This document shows, piece after piece, positions 60,518 through 64,000 of a stretch of 64,000 bases of DNA. The DNA is from Vibrio sp. SCSIO 43135 (GTDB lineage Bacteria; Pseudomonadota; Gammaproteobacteria; Enterobacterales; Vibrionaceae), in the NCBI RefSeq assembly GCF_023716665.1, contig NZ_CP071860.1:1054001-1118000 (forward strand), in the 5' to 3' direction. Below the pieces are notes generated by a model. The model did not search any database. It worked only from the letters and a program-made list of their open reading frames with translations, and was not told the origin of the DNA. Each line of letters starts with the position of its first letter. Position 1 is the first letter of the stretch. The translations under genes and the position numbers were made by a program.

Positions 60518-60854
60518 CAAGGTTTCTCAAGTCGTAAAACATTCATTCTATATCAGTCTCGGCGCAGAGATACGCCTATCTGACAATTGGTATCAATAAC
60601 CTTTCTACTCACCGTTTTGTAAGCAGGTATTTCGCGTTACTAACAAGGTAGACGGTAATAAATAGCTAGCCTTTTAACGCTGTCACACAAAGTCATTCAA
60701 TGCATAAAATGTCAGTCTATATACTGCGAAAGCTATTGCTATCAACAATGCAATTTGGAACCACCACATTTATGCTCAACCAACCTGAATGGATAAGCAT
60801 ACAAGTTCATACTAAAATTGAACCACACTTACTTGATTGAGAGAGGAATACCAC
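60518..60854. other. Intergenic region
   Basis: 337 bp between the divergent VOC gene and a small ORF. It should hold both promoters. I see no further gene or conspicuous repeat. Confidence 0.45.
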
Positions 60855-61067
60855 ATGGATAAACTGCTTTCATCCGCATTAGAAATTAGACAACGTACTC
60901 AAATAACAACGCTGTTTGCAAGTAAGGGCTACAAGATTGCAATGACCGATTTTGATGAAGTGGTATTCGAAAAGGCGGGAGTACAAGTCAACGTGCACTT
61001 TGACCGCGCATCTAATGCGCAGTCCATTTCTGTCTTAGATGGTATAGCCAAACAAAGCTTCAAATAA
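60855..61067 (+). CDS. Small protein, 70 residues, unknown
   Basis: It starts at ATG 60855 behind GAGAGGAATA. The product is MDKLLSSALEIRQRTQITTL followed by KGYKIAMTDFDEVVFEKAGV, an alpha/beta mini-domain with no recognised family. A strong terminator follows, supporting a gene. Confidence 0.6.
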   Translation: MDKLLSSALEIRQRTQITTLFASKGYKIAMTDFDEVVFEKAGVQVNVHFDRASNAQSISVLDGIAKQSFK

Positions 61068-61081
61068 CAGCATGATATTAG

Positions 61082-61119
61082 ATCACGGGCAAGCCCAACT
61101 AGGCTTGCCCGTGATTTTC
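61082..61119 (+). terminator. Terminator after the 70-residue ORF
   Basis: ATCACGGGCAAGCC-CAACTA-GGCTTGCCCGTGAT then TTTTCT; a 14-bp perfect stem. Confidence 0.92.
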
Positions 61120-61143
61120 TCAATAACTTGTTGCCATTGCTGG

Positions 61144-61365
61144 CTATTTGCAGAACGTATCAATATACAAGGCTTCAACTTTGTCGCGAGCCCACTGAGT
61201 GCGGCGTAAAAACTTCAGCGACGACTTTATTGATGGGTTGTTGTAGAAGCAATTAATCTGAATTTCCGCATCCAAGCCTTCCCAACCATAGTGTTCTTGC
61301 AAACGAACTAAGATCTTCTCGAGTGTTAATCCGTGTAATGGGTTGTTAGGTTGTTCTTGGCTCAT
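61144..61365 (-). CDS. VF530-family DNA-binding protein
   Basis: A 73-residue protein matching the VF530 family (DUF2132) of Vibrio: NPLHGLTLEKILVRLQEHYG, then INCFYNNPSIKSSLKFLRRT and PWARDKVE-like WARDKVEALY. The family is regarded as DNA-binding on structural grounds. Monocistronic. Confidence 0.88.
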   Translation of the reverse strand: MSQEQPNNPLHGLTLEKILVRLQEHYGWEGLDAEIQINCFYNNPSIKSSLKFLRRTQWARDKVEALYIDTFCK

Positions 61366-61555
61366 TCTTTATCCAGCATCTAAATGTATTCAGTTTGGGC
61401 GGCAGTGTAACAGATTCACCGCAGTAGAGGGCTCTTAATTGTGAAGCCATCACATTGCACCTAGATAAAAGGTCACCGAATATGAAAAGACAGTGACCCA
61501 TTTTTATTAATTAACTAGATTTCTCTAGGGATGCCCTCTGGAAAAGTAGAAAAGC

Positions 61556-62215
61556 TTACTTAGCCACCCCATGCTCATTAGCAAACTTCAAAAGCTGTGG
61601 AACATCTCCTTTCACAAGTATCGGCATCGCTTGTTCTACGAGTTCAATGTCCCAGTCCCACCAAGCTAATTTTTTAAGCGTAGCTTGCTGCTCTTCGTCG
61701 AAACGAAATTTGACTACTTTTGCAGGGTTGCCCACTGCGATACTGTACGGAGGAATGTCACCCGATACCACCGACTTAGCGCCAATGATCGCACCATCAC
61801 CAATAGTGACACCAGGCATGATAGTCACGTCATAACCCACCCAAACGTCATTGCCAATGACCGTATCTTGGTAAGATTTGAATGGGTATTCCGATAATGG
61901 CAAGGCTTCTGACCAACGGTCACCAAACACGGCAAATGGAAATGTAGTCACACCAGAGGTCACGTGATTGGCATCAGGCATGATGATCTGAATCCCGTTG
62001 GCCAATGCACAAAATTTACCAATATGTAATGCATTGCCCGATATCCCAAAGTTATACAGCACGTTCTTGGTTAAGAACTGAGTGGGATCTTCGAAGTCAC
62101 TGTAATAGCTGTATTCTCCGACATGAACGTTAGTCACCTCACTCTTGTCGACTAAAGGCTTTAAGAAAACAGTGTTGGTAAAATCTTTTATAGGGAAAAT
62201 GTTATTCGCATTCAT
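61556..62215 (-). CDS. CatB-type xenobiotic O-acetyltransferase
   Basis: A 219-residue left-handed beta-helix (hexapeptide-repeat) acetyltransferase of the CatB/streptogramin group. It has IIMPDANHVTSGVTTFPF with the catalytic-type His, then TVIGNDVWVGYDVTIMPGVT and GAKSVVSGDIPPYSIAVGNP. Such enzymes acetylate chloramphenicol-like or other hydroxyl compounds; chromosomal copies need not give resistance. It starts ten bp after the VOC gene in the same direction, hence coupled. Confidence 0.88.
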   Translation of the reverse strand: MNANNIFPIKDFTNTVFLKPLVDKSEVTNVHVGEYSYYSDFEDPTQFLTKNVLYNFGISGNALHIGKFCALANGIQIIMPDANHVTSGVTTFPFAVFGDRWSEALPLSEYPFKSYQDTVIGNDVWVGYDVTIMPGVTIGDGAIIGAKSVVSGDIPPYSIAVGNPAKVVKFRFDEEQQATLKKLAWWDWDIELVEQAMPILVKGDVPQLLKFANEHGVAK

Positions 62216-62225
62216 TTAACGCCAC

Positions 62226-62609
62226 TCACTCTGCTTCCATATTTAGCTGCCACGACACACCAAACTGGTCGGTGAACCAAACGAATTTATCGCTAAATCC
62301 ATAGTTGTCGAGTGGCATCATCACATTGCCGTGGGCAGACAAAATGTTGTATACCTCGACTAGGGTAGACTCTTCCGAGAAAGTAACGAATATCGACATC
62401 GCCGGAGTAAAGGTAAACTCATGCTTCACAGGACTATCAATAACCATATAGTCATTACCGTTAAGCGTGATATGAGCTTGCTCTATTGTCCCATCGGAAT
62501 AATGTTTGATGCTTTTCACGTCGGAGTTAGGAATTGCGGACGTATACAAGTCAATTGCCTTTTGCGCTAACCCTTCGAACATCAAGTGAGTCTTAATATT
62601 TATCGACAC
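62226..62609 (-). CDS. VOC-family protein, PhnB/YjdN-like
   Basis: A 127-residue VOC protein of the 3-demethylubiquinone-methyltransferase-like/PhnB group: THLMFEGLAQKAIDLYTSAI, DNYGFSDKFVWFTDQFGVSW. It starts with GTG behind GGAGAA. Catalytic function is not established in this group. Ten bp upstream of the CatB-like gene. Confidence 0.85.
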   Translation of the reverse strand: MSINIKTHLMFEGLAQKAIDLYTSAIPNSDVKSIKHYSDGTIEQAHITLNGNDYMVIDSPVKHEFTFTPAMSIFVTFSEESTLVEVYNILSAHGNVMMPLDNYGFSDKFVWFTDQFGVSWQLNMEAE

Positions 62610-62681
62610 AGTCTATTTTCTCCGTAATGTCTACTTGTCACGATAATAGCAAGCTTCGCCACAACCAATGTAAAAACTAAG

Positions 62682-63218
62682 TTAGAGGCGTTCCCACTCC
62701 GATTCAAGCACCGCCAATACAACCGTATCCCACCACCTTCCTTTGAAGAAACGATGCTCTTTAAATCGTGCTTCTTGCCTCATACCCAAAGCTCGGCATA
62801 GCTTTATCGCCGCTAGGTTGTCACCTATCGTTTCGGCATAGATCCGGTGTAATCCTAACTTACGAAAGCCAAAGTTTGCCAACTCAGAGGCGGCTTCAAT
62901 GCTCAGTCCAGAACCTTGTGCTGTCCTTTCGAAAGCGCACCCCATAGAAGCCTGTCCATTTTGCTCTAACCGTAAACAAACTGTACCAATAAATTGCCCG
63001 CTAACCTTGCTTTCTACCGCAAGTTGGTAAGAAGTACGTGGTTTTTCTATGGCCTGAGAAACAAACAATTTGGTTAGCTCTCGGTATTTAGTTGGCGCAC
63101 AGTCATTCTCGTCATAAAAGCGCTGGTACTTGGCATCCTGAGACATAGCGACAAATGCCTCTTCATCACTTAGCTTCATGTCGCGCAATATTAATCGACT
63201 AGTTTCCAGCTTGAACAT
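62682..63218 (-). CDS. RimJ/RimL-type GNAT acetyltransferase
   Basis: A 178-residue GNAT protein from ATG 63218, with GAGGAG upstream. It opens MFKLETSRLILRDMKLSDEE; IGTVCLRLE, QGSGLSIEAASELANFGFRK and AIKLCRALGMRQEARFKEHR are the ribosomal-protein/antibiotic acetyltransferase pattern. Substrate unknown. It lies 17 bp after another GNAT gene. Confidence 0.87.
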   Translation of the reverse strand: MFKLETSRLILRDMKLSDEEAFVAMSQDAKYQRFYDENDCAPTKYRELTKLFVSQAIEKPRTSYQLAVESKVSGQFIGTVCLRLEQNGQASMGCAFERTAQGSGLSIEAASELANFGFRKLGLHRIYAETIGDNLAAIKLCRALGMRQEARFKEHRFFKGRWWDTVVLAVLESEWERL

Positions 63219-63235
63219 ACGGACTCCTCGCTGTA

Positions 63236-63736
63236 TCAACGCCTTTTTATCGACATAGTGATGAGATCGTTACTATCGTACAAACAAGCGTTAGACGCTG
63301 TCATACCCAGTTTTTTGAGCAGATTCAAGGAGGCTTGGTTGTCTGTCACCGCAACACCATATACCTCATCCACCAGCTTATTTTCGAACACATAATCTAA
63401 CGTAGCTTTAGCCGCTTCATAAGCATAACCATGTCCCTGATACTTAGGAAGAAGGCCATATCTGATATCGCAGAGGCTTACTTGTTCGAGTATCTCTACC
63501 CCTGAATATCCGATTTTTATTTCCGGCTGCTCTACCAGCGACACAATAAATGTTCCAAAGCCATTCTCAGCCCAATGCGAAACTTTTTTAGGTACGTAGT
63601 CTTCGATGTATTTGAGGCTAAAGGGCTCACCTCCAGGTAGATAGCGAGTCGTCTCTGCACAAGTCAACAGCTCAACATAAATATCAAGGTCATCGGCAGT
63701 AACAGGAGTAAGAAGCAACCTTTCTGTTCGAATCAT
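63236..63736 (-). CDS. GNAT acetyltransferase
   Basis: A 166-residue GNAT protein (MIRTERLLLTPVTADDLDIY; KYQGHGYAYEAAKATLDYVF with the QGxGxA acetyl-CoA loop; ASLNLLKKLGM). It resembles its downstream neighbour in plan but not closely in sequence. Substrate unknown. Confidence 0.87.
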   Translation of the reverse strand: MIRTERLLLTPVTADDLDIYVELLTCAETTRYLPGGEPFSLKYIEDYVPKKVSHWAENGFGTFIVSLVEQPEIKIGYSGVEILEQVSLCDIRYGLLPKYQGHGYAYEAAKATLDYVFENKLVDEVYGVAVTDNQASLNLLKKLGMTASNACLYDSNDLITMSIKRR

Positions 63737-63785
63737 TAAAAATGTCCTTTCTAGGGAGTTGTTTCAATGCAAAAAATCAGTGCCT

Positions 63786-64000
63786 TTAGCCTGCTCTAGC
63801 ACCATTAGGAATTTCATTCTCTGGGCACGCTAAGCAAGGCTGTAGTTTGTCTTCATAACCGATGTCAAACAGCATTCCCTGTGAGATTTCACCCGCCATT
63901 TTCCTTTCTGGTAGATTGACAACAAACAGTGCTTGCTTACCTTCGATCTCATTTGGATTTTCCCGTTCCTGCTTAATCCCAGCCAGAATAGAGCGAGTAT
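63786..64000 (-). CDS. tRNA-binding protein, YgjH-like, 3' part only
   Basis: The last 71 codons of a gene that begins beyond the window. It reads GKQALFVVNLPERKMAGEIS, then SQGMLFDIGYEDKLQPCLAC and ends IPNGARAG. This is the OB-fold tRNA-binding domain related to YgjH, CsaA and the MetG C-terminus (NLxxxKMxGxxSxGML). The role is binding tRNA; the exact function is not established. Confidence 0.85.
   Translation of the reverse strand, partial: TRSILAGIKQERENPNEIEGKQALFVVNLPERKMAGEISQGMLFDIGYEDKLQPCLACPENEIPNGARAG

Noticed and set aside
59630..63736. Superintegron cassette array
   Set aside because: Gene content fits, and TAACGCCCC-type bases occur near 60080, but gaps of 10-30 bp leave no room for Vibrio attC repeats of about 120 bp, and no repeated sequence links the genes. 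No integrase is seen.

Overview
The window looks like part of a Vibrio genome, most likely a secondary (chromosome II) replicon. The evidence is the phaB-phaA-phaP-phaC gene order, the density of chemotaxis receptors and c-di-GMP enzymes, a VF530-type protein, a SWIM/SEC-C protein of the PBPRA1643 type, and moderate GC with strong AGGAG-type ribosome sites. Species cannot be fixed from sequence alone; the chromosome assignment is inference. No rRNA, tRNA, prophage, insertion sequence or CRISPR array was seen.

Layout. 0-3.5 kb: 5' end of thiD under a TPP riboswitch, a LysR regulator divergent from an NAD(P)-binding oxidoreductase, and an MFS carrier. 3.5-7.8 kb: the polyhydroxybutyrate operon phaB-phaA-phaP-phaC, with a hairpin terminator between phaP and phaC. 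7.8-8.3 kb: a gene-free stretch rich in dyads. 8.3-14.4 kb: a tripartite-type RND pump with two adaptor lipoproteins and a divergent TetR regulator. 14.5-18.3 kb: DEAD-box helicase, ACP phosphodiesterase, a 39-codon ORF that is easy to miss, and a TyrP-type permease. 18.4-21.3 kb: a chemotaxis receptor and a CHASE4-GGDEF cyclase. 21.4-28 kb: a melibiose/alpha-galactoside locus (melR, melA, melB) plus a large secreted putative glycosidase. 28-34.8 kb: a membrane GGDEF protein, Lrp regulator, EamA exporter, YegD-type Hsp70, a Fur-box region, EmrD and HopJ-like genes.

34.9-45.2 kb is the most unusual part, a signalling block: GAF-GGDEF cyclase, periplasmic binding protein, membrane histidine kinase, REC-DUF3369-HD-GYP response regulator, an ammonium-transporter domain fused to a histidine kinase, and a dCache chemotaxis receptor. 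The simplest reading is that ammonium (through the Amt-kinase) and a periplasmic ligand (through the binding protein and second kinase) both control the HD-GYP phosphodiesterase, while the adjacent cyclase opposes it.

45.5-56.3 kb: a choice-of-anchor-I beta-propeller lipoprotein, an AraC/MATE divergent pair, a small outer-membrane-like protein, a DOPA-dioxygenase-like protein, a NIT-domain receptor, a dCache receptor and an orphan solute-binding protein. 56.4-64 kb: small, mostly single-domain genes (VOC, GNAT, CatB-type acetyltransferase, ferredoxin, VF530, several unknowns), ending in a truncated YgjH-type tRNA-binding gene.
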